A stretch of DNA of 64,000 nucleotides from Planctomycetota bacterium (GTDB lineage: Bacteria; Planctomycetota; PLA2; JAEUHO01): NCBI GenBank assembly GCA_028281445.1, contig JANQJW010000091.1, positions 22,112 through 86,111 of the forward strand, read 5' to 3'. Under the pieces are notes generated by a model. That model made no database searches. It had not been told where the DNA came from and was given only the letters and a program-made list of their open reading frames with translations. Each line of letters begins with the position of its first letter. Position 1 is the first letter of the stretch. A program made the translations under genes and the position numbers. This document shows positions 38,362 through 45,461 of this stretch, piece by piece.

Positions 38362-40088
38362 CGCTCGCCGCCGTCCAGCTCGTCACACATGGTGCGGAGG
38401 TTGCGGGCCAGCTGGTCGACCTCCGCCATGTCACGCTGCATCAGGGCGGCTTCGAGCGCATCGAGCAAGAGCTCGAGCTGTTCGCGGGCGCGCGGCTCGA
38501 CTTCGGTGAGCAAGCCTTCAGCCCGCGAGAGCACGTCGCGGATCATCGGCGTGTCGCGCGGATCTTCCTTCAATCGCGCAAGGCGCTTCTTGGCCGCTTC
38601 CAGCTCCTTCTCCGAGAGCGCCTCCGACGAGCGGTTGAACACCTTGCTGACGCGCTTGCCGGTCTCGATGATCTTGGCTTCCACCTCGAGCAAGCCGTTG
38701 AGGTCGTAGGTGAAACGGGCCTCGACTTCCTTGCCCGCGGGTCCGGGCGGAATGCCCTCGATCAGGAGGCGACCGATCTCGCGGTTGTCCTTCACGTACC
38801 GCGCCTCGCCTTCGAAGATGCGGAACATGATCGACTTCTGGTTGGGCTCGAGCGTGTGATAGATCTTGCTCTGTGACGTCGGGATCACCGTGTTGCGGTG
38901 GATGACCGGTGAGTAGAAGCCGTCCACGCGCTGGTTGCCGAGAAACTTGGAGATCTCCGTCCCCAGGCTGTGGGACGCGACGTCGGTGACGATCATGTCC
39001 GAGACGGCGATATCACCGCCGGTGAGCGCGGCCTGGATCGCCGCGCCGTGGACGATGGCCAGATCCGGATCGACGCCTTCCCGCGGCTCGCGGTCGAACA
39101 TGCGCGTCACGAGCTCGCGCACGCAGGGCATGCGTGTCGCACCACCGACGACCACGACGTCGTCGATGTCCGTGCGATTGAGGCCCGCGCTGCGCAGCGC
39201 ACCGCGACACGGACCGACGAGCCGCTCGATCAGATGACCGAACGCTTCTTCGGATTCTTCGCGCGTGATCGGGACGTCGATGGGCTTCTTCGACAGTCCG
39301 CGCATGGGCGGCACGGTGAGCGTGTCGGCTTCGACGTCGGTAAGGCGGCGCTTGAGCAGCTCGGCACGCTTGATGAGGAGCGTGACGTTGGCCGGATCGC
39401 GGATCTCGGCCTGCTCGAAGGCGATGCCGGCTCGCAAGAGCGCAAGGGATGCGAGCGCGCGCGTGAAGTCCTCGCCGCCGAGCATGCTCTCGCCGGCGAC
39501 GCTGCGCACCTCGAGCGCGTCCTCGAAGCGGTCCATCACGCAGACGTCGAAGGTGCCGCCGCCGAGGTCGATGACGACGATGGTGCCGTCGCCCTGGCCG
39601 CGGTGCGCGCCGTAGGCGATGGCCGCGGCCGTGGGCTCGTTGAGGATGCGCTCCACGGTGAATCCGGCGAGCTCGCCCGCCTTGACCGTCGCGTAGCGCT
39701 GGGCTTCGTTGAAGTAGGCGGGCACGGTGATCACGCAGCGCGAGACGTCTTCGCCGAGCGCCGCCGTCGCATCGCGGCGCAGGGACTTGAGCACGAGCGC
39801 GGAGAGGTCGACGGCGCCGTGGCGGGAGCCGGCGATCGTGTACTTGAGCTCCCCGCCCATGCCGCGTTTGAAGAGCGCCGCACCCAGCTGGTGGTTGGCG
39901 GCGTAGATGTCCTTGGCGGTGCGCCCGACGAGCAGGGCGCTCGAGCGCTCGTCGAGCGCCACGACGGACGGGGTGAGGTCCTCGCCGACGGCGTTGGGCA
40001 GTACGCGCACCTCGCCCCCCACGAAGAACGCAACGGCGCTGTTCGTCGTGCCCAGATCGATACCAACGATGGGAGAGGAACCACTCAT
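38355..40088 (-). CDS. Hsp70-family chaperone, HscC-like
   Basis: A 577-residue ATPase chaperone. The nucleotide-binding domain has PIVGIDLGTTNSAVAFF, VITVPAYFNEAQRYAT, ILNEPTAAAIAYGA, VIDLGGGTFDVCVMD and VVVGGATRMPCVRELV, all intact. The substrate-binding part (SLGTEISKFLGNQRVDGFYSP, then IPPGPAGKEVEARFTYDLNGLLEV) is of the short-loop type, and the helical lid is brief, so the protein is shorter than DnaK and closer to HscC. It is the first gene of the triad with the membrane protein and degenerate J-protein, and is not accompanied by grpE. Confidence 0.88.
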   Translation of the reverse strand: MSGSSPIVGIDLGTTNSAVAFFVGGEVRVLPNAVGEDLTPSVVALDERSSALLVGRTAKDIYAANHQLGAALFKRGMGGELKYTIAGSRHGAVDLSALVLKSLRRDATAALGEDVSRCVITVPAYFNEAQRYATVKAGELAGFTVERILNEPTAAAIAYGAHRGQGDGTIVVIDLGGGTFDVCVMDRFEDALEVRSVAGESMLGGEDFTRALASLALLRAGIAFEQAEIRDPANVTLLIKRAELLKRRLTDVEADTLTVPPMRGLSKKPIDVPITREESEEAFGHLIERLVGPCRGALRSAGLNRTDIDDVVVVGGATRMPCVRELVTRMFDREPREGVDPDLAIVHGAAIQAALTGGDIAVSDMIVTDVASHSLGTEISKFLGNQRVDGFYSPVIHRNTVIPTSQSKIYHTLEPNQKSIMFRIFEGEARYVKDNREIGRLLIEGIPPGPAGKEVEARFTYDLNGLLEVEAKIIETGKRVSKVFNRSSEALSEKELEAAKKRLARLKEDPRDTPMIRDVLSRAEGLLTEVEPRAREQLELLLDALEAALMQRDMAEVDQLARNLRTMCDELDGGERW

Positions 40089-40133
40089 CCGACAATCCTG
40101 CTCGGCCCAGGGTGCGGCCGTGCCGGAGGAGCG

Positions 40134-40420
40134 TCAAGACCCCGGATCGACGAGCCGCAGCAGCATCACGAAGTAGCGGCAGTCCTTGCCCGCGTTGAGC
40201 GCATTGAGGCGGTCAGCCTCGGCGTCGGCATCTTCGCTCGAGTAGTAGGCGGTCGTGCCCGTGATGCCCGAAGGGTATAGGGTGCCCCGCCGGGCGCGCC
40301 GACCCACTCGGCGGCGCTACGAGGGATCTCCAGAGGCGACTTGTCACCACCGAAGTAGTCGAGCCGGACCACGGCATAGATGTGCGTGCGGCCGGGACGC
40401 GGCGGATGGTCGATCTTCAT
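40134..40420 (-). pseudogene. Small unknown gene, frameshifted (~95 codons) downstream of tRNA-Gly
   Basis: On the minus strand an ATG at 40420 opens MKIDHPPRPGRTHIYAVVRL and continues through EIPRSAAEWVGAPGG. After the run of four C at 40285-40288 (GGGG on the coding strand) the protein-like signal jumps frame to PSGITGTTAYYSSEDADAEA, then RLNALNAGKDCRYFVMLLRL, ending at TGA 40134-40136. One extra base in that run restores a single ~95-residue protein. It is either a genuine frameshift/pseudogene or a homopolymer error in the assembly. No family recognised. Confidence 0.55.
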
Positions 40421-40427
40421 GAAGAGG

Positions 40428-40503
<76 letters not shown>

Positions 40504-40557
40504 GTGTGTATCGGGGAACGGTAGGGTTCACCCCGGAGAGTGTCAAGGCGACGCGCT

Positions 40558-40929
40558 CTAGACGTCTGTGAATGGAGTCCGTTCCATTGGCGTGCCGCAG
40601 TAGAGGCACTTGGTGTGGCGCCGGCCGACCATGCGACCGCAGCTCGAGCACTCCGCCGAGGCGCGCCGCACGCGGCCGTCGAGCTTGCCATCGGAAAGAT
40701 CGAGGTCGCGCGCCACCTGGGCGAGCTCCTCCTCCGTCACGTCGAGGCGACCCCGCAGCAGGAGCCAGAGCGCTTCCGTCATGAGCGCCAGCCGATCGAA
40801 GCGCTGGGCGAGGCTCTCGGTCTCGGCCTTGGCCTTCCGGGCGTTGGATGCCGCGGTGTTGGCCTGCGAGCTGGCATCGCGGGCAACGGCACTCTCGCCC
40901 CCGGCGTAGAAGAACCCGTGATACGCCAT
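40558..40929 (-). CDS. Small coiled-coil protein with C-terminal zinc ribbon
   Basis: A 123-residue protein. The N-terminal Gly/Ala-rich part (MAYHGFFYAGGESAVARDAS) leads into a coiled-coil-like helix (NTAASNARKAKAETESLAQR) and ends with a treble-clef zinc ribbon, CSSCGRMVGRRHTKCLYCGT (two CxxC knuckles). No family recognised; such ribbons usually bind nucleic acid or protein partners. It is divergent from the chemoreceptor gene at 41040, separated by 110 bases that carry the receptor's strong SD (GAGGAGG at 41025-41031). Confidence 0.65.
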   Translation of the reverse strand: MAYHGFFYAGGESAVARDASSQANTAASNARKAKAETESLAQRFDRLALMTEALWLLLRGRLDVTEEELAQVARDLDLSDGKLDGRVRRASAECSSCGRMVGRRHTKCLYCGTPMERTPFTDV

Positions 40930-41039
40930 GTTCGATCCTCCTCGGACCCAGCGTACCGAGCGTCCAAGGCACGTGCTTTTCCGCTTGCCTAGCGCGGGCG
41001 GCGCCGGTCACTTGGGGGCAGCCCGAGGAGGCTTCGGCC

Positions 41040-43085
41040 ATGAGCATCCGCTTCAAACTCATCCTGGGAGCGCTCGCGTTCCTGCTGCTCTTCATCGCGG
41101 TCTTCGTGGCGTCGTCCGTCGTGACTGCGAGCCAGAAGACCGACGGCCTCGTGATCCGTATCGCCGCCCGTCAGGGCGTGCTCACCGAGAAGATGACCAA
41201 GGAGCTGCTGCGCTACTCCGAAGAGCCCACCGACGAACACTGGGCCACCTTTCAGAAGACCCGCGACTTCTTCGACACGAGCCTCAACGCCCTGCTGAAC
41301 GGCGGCCCGGTCCGCCCGCACCTCATCGACGAGACCGTGCCCGACGCGAAGCTGCCGAAGGCGACCGACGGACAGATCAAGGAGAAGCTGGAAGGCGTCG
41401 AGGAGATCTTCGCGCGCTTCCGAGACGCCTCCGGAAAGGTCAAGGTCGAGGCCAACGACGCCGCATCCGCCGCCGACACCGTCATCGAGCAGACACCCGT
41501 CCTGATCGCCAAGTACGACAGTGTGGTCAGCCGCGCGCAGAAGGCATCGGAAGATGAGCTCGTCGACGCCGACGGCCGGCGCGAGTGGGCGAAGATCATC
41601 CAGTACGCCTCGCGGCAGCGGATGCTCGCCCAACGACTCACCACGCTCGCGCTCGAGTACCTGCGCGGTCCCAACGACGAACGCAAGAAGCGCATCGAAT
41701 CGCTCCTCGACGTGTTCGACACCACGCACCACGCGCTGGAGAGCGGAGGCACGGTGATCCTCGATCCGGAGGATCCGACGGAAGGCGAGATGATCGCGCC
41801 GGCCAACAACCCGCGCGTGCAGGAGCGGTTGGCGGACGCGGGCGACCGCTGGGCCTCGTTCCGGCGTGCGCTCAACGCGCTGAAGTTGTCGGCCGCGAGC
41901 AACGCCTCGGCACTGAAGGACGCCACCTCGCGCTCGCCCGCACTGCTGGGCGGCATCGGCGAGGTCGTGGATCGCGCGCAGACGCTGTCCGAAGACCGGG
42001 TGAGGACGCTCAGTCTGATCCAGATCTGCGCGCTGCTTGCCGGCGTGATCCTCGTGATCGTGGCCGCGTTCATGGGACACCGCATCGGCTCCAACATGAA
42101 GACCGCCGTGCGCGCTGCACAGACGATCGCCGAGGGCGACTTGACCGCGCGCAGCGACGTCAACGCTTCCGACGAGACCGGCAGGCTGCTGGTGTCGCTC
42201 AACCAGATGGGCGAGCAGCTCTCCGAGCTCGTCAGCAGCGTCCAGCACTCGGGCGTGAGCGTCGGCTCCTCCTCTTCGCAGATCGCGGAGAGCGCGCGGC
42301 TTCAGGAGTCCGCAGTCAGCGAGCTGGCCAGCACCGCCACGGAGATTGCGGCGACGTCGACCGAGATTGCCGCAACCGCGGAAGAGCTGCTGGACACGAT
42401 GAACGAGGTGGGACGCGTGTCCGAGAGCACGTCACGCGGGGCATCGAACAGCAAGATGGGCCTCGAAGAGATGCAGCGGACGATGGACCAGATGGTCGCC
42501 AGCACGGAGACCGTCACCGACCGCCTGTCAGCTATCAACCAGAAGACGGCGAAGATCTCGACCGTCGTCGGCACGATCATGAAGATCGCGCAGCAGACGA
42601 ACCTCATCTCACTGAACGCCGCCATCGAAGCCGAGAACGCGGGCGAGCTGGGCCTCGGCTTCGCGGTTGTCGCCAAAGAGGTCCGCCGCCTGGCAGACCA
42701 GACGACCAAGGCATCGACCGGCGTCGAGCAGATGGTCGGCGAGATGCAGTCCGCCGTGTCGACAGCCGTCATGGGCATGGACGGCTTCCAGGACGACATC
42801 CGCACCGGCAGCGACGCGGTGCGCGACGTCGTGTCCCGTCTCGGCCGCATCATCGACCGGGTGGAACTGCTTGCCCCGCGCTTCGAGTCGGTGCGCGAAG
42901 GCATGTCAGCGCAGGCCGAGGGCGCGCATCAGATCGCGGAGGGCGTCCGCCAGATCGTGGACTCGTCCGAGGAGACGGCGGAGTCCGTGCGACAGACGAA
43001 CATGTCGATCGAGGATCTGACGCGCGCAGCCGGCGAGCTTCAGCAGGGCGTGACGCGCTTCAAGGTCGCGGAGAACGGGGTGTGA
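41040..43085 (+). CDS. Methyl-accepting chemotaxis protein with PilJ-type sensor
   Basis: A 681-residue receptor. TM1 is at residues ~6-30 (ILGALAFLLLFIAVFVASSVV). The periplasmic part has two PilJ/type-IV-pilus MCP N-terminal-like repeats: RIAARQGVLTEKMTKELL, and later ASRQRMLAQRLTTLALEYLRG. TM2 is LIQICALLAGVILVIVAAF. A HAMP and a signalling domain follow, with a hairpin tip IAQQTNLISLNAAIEAENAG and VAKEVRRLADQTTKAS; this has the E-to-L/I changes seen in PilJ-like receptors. GAGGAGG lies eight bases before ATG 41040. It is convergent with, and presumably feeds, the chemosensory cluster at 43170-51817. Confidence 0.88.
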   Translation: MSIRFKLILGALAFLLLFIAVFVASSVVTASQKTDGLVIRIAARQGVLTEKMTKELLRYSEEPTDEHWATFQKTRDFFDTSLNALLNGGPVRPHLIDETVPDAKLPKATDGQIKEKLEGVEEIFARFRDASGKVKVEANDAASAADTVIEQTPVLIAKYDSVVSRAQKASEDELVDADGRREWAKIIQYASRQRMLAQRLTTLALEYLRGPNDERKKRIESLLDVFDTTHHALESGGTVILDPEDPTEGEMIAPANNPRVQERLADAGDRWASFRRALNALKLSAASNASALKDATSRSPALLGGIGEVVDRAQTLSEDRVRTLSLIQICALLAGVILVIVAAFMGHRIGSNMKTAVRAAQTIAEGDLTARSDVNASDETGRLLVSLNQMGEQLSELVSSVQHSGVSVGSSSSQIAESARLQESAVSELASTATEIAATSTEIAATAEELLDTMNEVGRVSESTSRGASNSKMGLEEMQRTMDQMVASTETVTDRLSAINQKTAKISTVVGTIMKIAQQTNLISLNAAIEAENAGELGLGFAVVAKEVRRLADQTTKASTGVEQMVGEMQSAVSTAVMGMDGFQDDIRTGSDAVRDVVSRLGRIIDRVELLAPRFESVREGMSAQAEGAHQIAEGVRQIVDSSEETAESVRQTNMSIEDLTRAAGELQQGVTRFKVAENGV

Positions 43086-43092
43086 AGCGACG

Positions 43093-43165
43093 GACGGGGC
43101 CCGTCCCTACATGTCATTGCATGAGCCTACAGAGCGTCATGTAGGGGAGGGCCTTGTGCCCTCCC
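43093..43165. repeat. REPIN-like inverted hairpin pair between convergent genes
   Basis: Left arm GGACGGG-G-CCCGTCC plus CTACATG (loop motif lost). Right arm CATGTAG plus GGGAGGGC-CTTGT-GCCCTCCC (43138-43165). It fills the 84 bases between the receptor stop (43083-43085) and the opposing phosphatase gene stop (43170). The right arm is identical over 31 bases to the copy inside cheA (47310-47340, reverse orientation). Confidence 0.85.
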
Positions 43166-43169
43166 GCGA

Positions 43170-44390
43170 TCAATCGAAGTCCACCTGGACGAGAGAAACG
43201 TCATCCTCGAACTGGTTGCTGCCCAGCGCGGCCTCGGCCACGGCCTTGACCCGGTCCAGCGTGCGGTTGTTCTTGTCGCCGAACGTGTCCACGAACTCGT
43301 CGTGCGTGCGCATGCGCCCCGCGGCGTCGCGCACCTCGTAGATGCCGTCGCTGTAGATGAAGAAGCGCGCACCGGGACTGACCTGGCGTTCCTCGGTGTT
43401 GTACTGCAGATCCGGAAGCACACCGGGCATGGGCCCCCCGGACTCCAAGAGCACGGGCTCGGCGTCGGCACGCGGATCGTCGAAGAAGACGGCGGCCGGA
43501 TGCCCGGCGCCCGCCCAGCGCAGCGTGCGCGTGGAGAGCTGATAGACGCCGTACCAGATGGTGAAGAACTTGCCGTCGTGATCCTGCGTGCGGAACGCCA
43601 TGTTGAGCGCGCTGACCACGGCCCCCGGATCGCGGAAGTCGGTTCGCGGCAGCGTGCGCGAGCGCAAGACGTTGAGGACGGACACGGACAGCAACGCGGA
43701 GCCCACGCCGTGCCCGCTCACGTCGAGCAGGTACATCACGAAGTGATCGTCGTCGATCCAGTAGTACCCGAACGCATCGCCTCCGAGCGAGGCCGACGGC
43801 ACGAAGCGCCAGTCGGCACGGATGCGGTCGCCGGTAGGCGGCGGCAGCAGGGACTGCACGTACTTCGCAGCCTGGTCCAGCTCGTCGGCGAGGATCTTCC
43901 GGCTCAGCTCGAGCGCGGCATACGCCTCGTCGCGCTGCAGCAAGCTGATGTAGCCGTTCGAGTGATGCCGGATGCGCGCGATGAGCTCGACCGGGTCGGG
44001 CAGCTTGACCAGGTAGTCGTTCGCGCCGAGACCGAATGCCTCGGCCTTGGTTGCGGGCTCTTCCTTCGTGGAGAGGACGATCAGCGGGATCTGTCGCGTT
44101 GCCTCGTCCGCGCGGAACCGGCGCACGAGCTCGAGGCCGTCGAGCTGCGGCATCACGAGGTCGGACAGGATGACGGTCGTCTCCGTCTCCGTCGCCATCT
44201 CGAGCGCCTTCGTCGGGTCCTGGCAGTAGCGGAAGTCGATGTCGTCCTGCGTCGCGAGCATGCGCCGCACGGCTTCACCGATGATAGGCTGGTCGTCGAC
44301 GAGGAGCACGCTCACACGATGCTCGCGGACGTCTGCCTCGCCTTCTTCCGCGACGGTCACCTTGGTCTCGACGGTCTGCGCGTCCGCCAT
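43170..44390 (-). CDS. Response regulator with PP2C-type (RsbU/SpoIIE) serine phosphatase output
   Basis: A 406-residue protein. A receiver domain (VSVLLVDDQPIIGEAVRRML, phospho-acceptor Asp in VILSDLVMPQLDG, Lys in STKEEPA) is followed by a helical linker (LSRKILADELDQAAKYVQSL) and a PP2C/SpoIIE domain with the metal Asps in GGDAFGYYWIDDDHFVMYLLD, HGVGSALLS and SDGIYEV. It is the last gene of the chemosensory cluster, three bases after cheB, and replaces a CheY-like output: phosphorylation would gate dephosphorylation of an anti-sigma antagonist or similar partner, which is not in the window. Confidence 0.9.
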   Translation of the reverse strand: MADAQTVETKVTVAEEGEADVREHRVSVLLVDDQPIIGEAVRRMLATQDDIDFRYCQDPTKALEMATETETTVILSDLVMPQLDGLELVRRFRADEATRQIPLIVLSTKEEPATKAEAFGLGANDYLVKLPDPVELIARIRHHSNGYISLLQRDEAYAALELSRKILADELDQAAKYVQSLLPPPTGDRIRADWRFVPSASLGGDAFGYYWIDDDHFVMYLLDVSGHGVGSALLSVSVLNVLRSRTLPRTDFRDPGAVVSALNMAFRTQDHDGKFFTIWYGVYQLSTRTLRWAGAGHPAAVFFDDPRADAEPVLLESGGPMPGVLPDLQYNTEERQVSPGARFFIYSDGIYEVRDAAGRMRTHDEFVDTFGDKNNRTLDRVKAVAEAALGSNQFEDDVSLVQVDFD

Positions 44391-44393
44391 GGA

Positions 44394-45461
44394 TCAAGAG
44401 CCCCTTTCCTGCCGCGCGGTCTCCTCCGCGCGCGCCAGCCGGTTCCATTCGCGCTCGATGCGGGCGCCCATCCGCGCCAGGGGCACGCTCGCCGAAGCGG
44501 CGTCCAGCTTCTGCGCCGCTTTCGGCATGCCGTAGACGACGCAGCTCTCTTCATCCTGCGCCAGGGTCGCCCAGCCGATCTTGCGCAGCGCGAGCATGCC
44601 CTTGGCGCCGTCGCGGCCCATGCCCGTGAGCAGCACGGCGACGCCGGGCGTCGGCCACGTGCGCTGCAGGCTGAAGAAGAACGCGTCCACGCTGGGGCGG
44701 TAAGCGATGTCCTGCGGCTTGCTGTCGTAGCGCATGTGGCGCGCGAGGCTCATCACGAGGTGGTCGCGGCTCGAGGCAACCAGGATCTCGCCCTCACGCG
44801 GCGCGTCGCCCTCGGCGATCGCGCTCACCGGCCAGCCGGTCTGCGACGAGAGCCAGCGGACGAAGCCGGGCACGAACGTCACGTCGAGATGCTGCACGAC
44901 GATCACTGCCGGCCGGAAGTCGCCGCTGAAGCCCTTGATGACGTCGACGACGGCCTGCGGACCACCGGTCGAGGCGCCGATCGCAACCAGACGCGGCGAC
45001 GGAATGAGCGGCGAGGGGAACGCCGCCGACGACATGTGCGACCGCTGCTCGGCGGTTTGCGGGCGCGGCTGGGAGAGGAGGCCGATCCGGCGGATCTTCC
45101 GCAGCACCGGCTCCGTGTCCTGCAAGCTCCCGTCGTCGGCAAACGTCGGTCCGCTCACCGCGTCGAGCGCACCGGCGCCGAGCGCGTGATAGACCTTCGT
45201 GAGGTTGCCCTCGACGGTTGCGGTGACGACCAGGATCGGGCACGGGCACTCGGCCATGATCCGCCGCGTGGCCTCGACCCCGTCCATGTTCGGCATGAGG
45301 AGGTCCATCAGCACGAGATCGGGCGTGTCCGTCTTGCACTGCTCGAGTGCCTGCGCGCCGTCTTCGGCGATCCACGCGACCTCGTGGTCGGGGTCGGTTT
45401 CGACCAGGCGGCGCAGCGCTATCACAGCGAGCTGGACGTCATTGACGATTCCGATTCTCAC
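44394..45461 (-). CDS. cheB: Chemotaxis methylesterase CheB
   Basis: A 355-residue protein with an N-terminal receiver (RIGIVNDVQLAVIALRRL; phosphorylation site in LVLMDLLMPNMDG) and a C-terminal methylesterase with the catalytic triad motifs GASTGGPQAV (Ser), QHLDVTFVPGF (His) and GMGRDGAKGM (Asp). In the receiver the first acidic pair reads Asn-Asp instead of Asp-Asp/Glu-Asp, which may weaken Mg binding. GTG 45461 overlaps the cheA stop by four bases. It removes methyl groups from the receptors encoded nearby. Confidence 0.92.
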   Translation of the reverse strand: MRIGIVNDVQLAVIALRRLVETDPDHEVAWIAEDGAQALEQCKTDTPDLVLMDLLMPNMDGVEATRRIMAECPCPILVVTATVEGNLTKVYHALGAGALDAVSGPTFADDGSLQDTEPVLRKIRRIGLLSQPRPQTAEQRSHMSSAAFPSPLIPSPRLVAIGASTGGPQAVVDVIKGFSGDFRPAVIVVQHLDVTFVPGFVRWLSSQTGWPVSAIAEGDAPREGEILVASSRDHLVMSLARHMRYDSKPQDIAYRPSVDAFFFSLQRTWPTPGVAVLLTGMGRDGAKGMLALRKIGWATLAQDEESCVVYGMPKAAQKLDAASASVPLARMGARIEREWNRLARAEETARQERGS

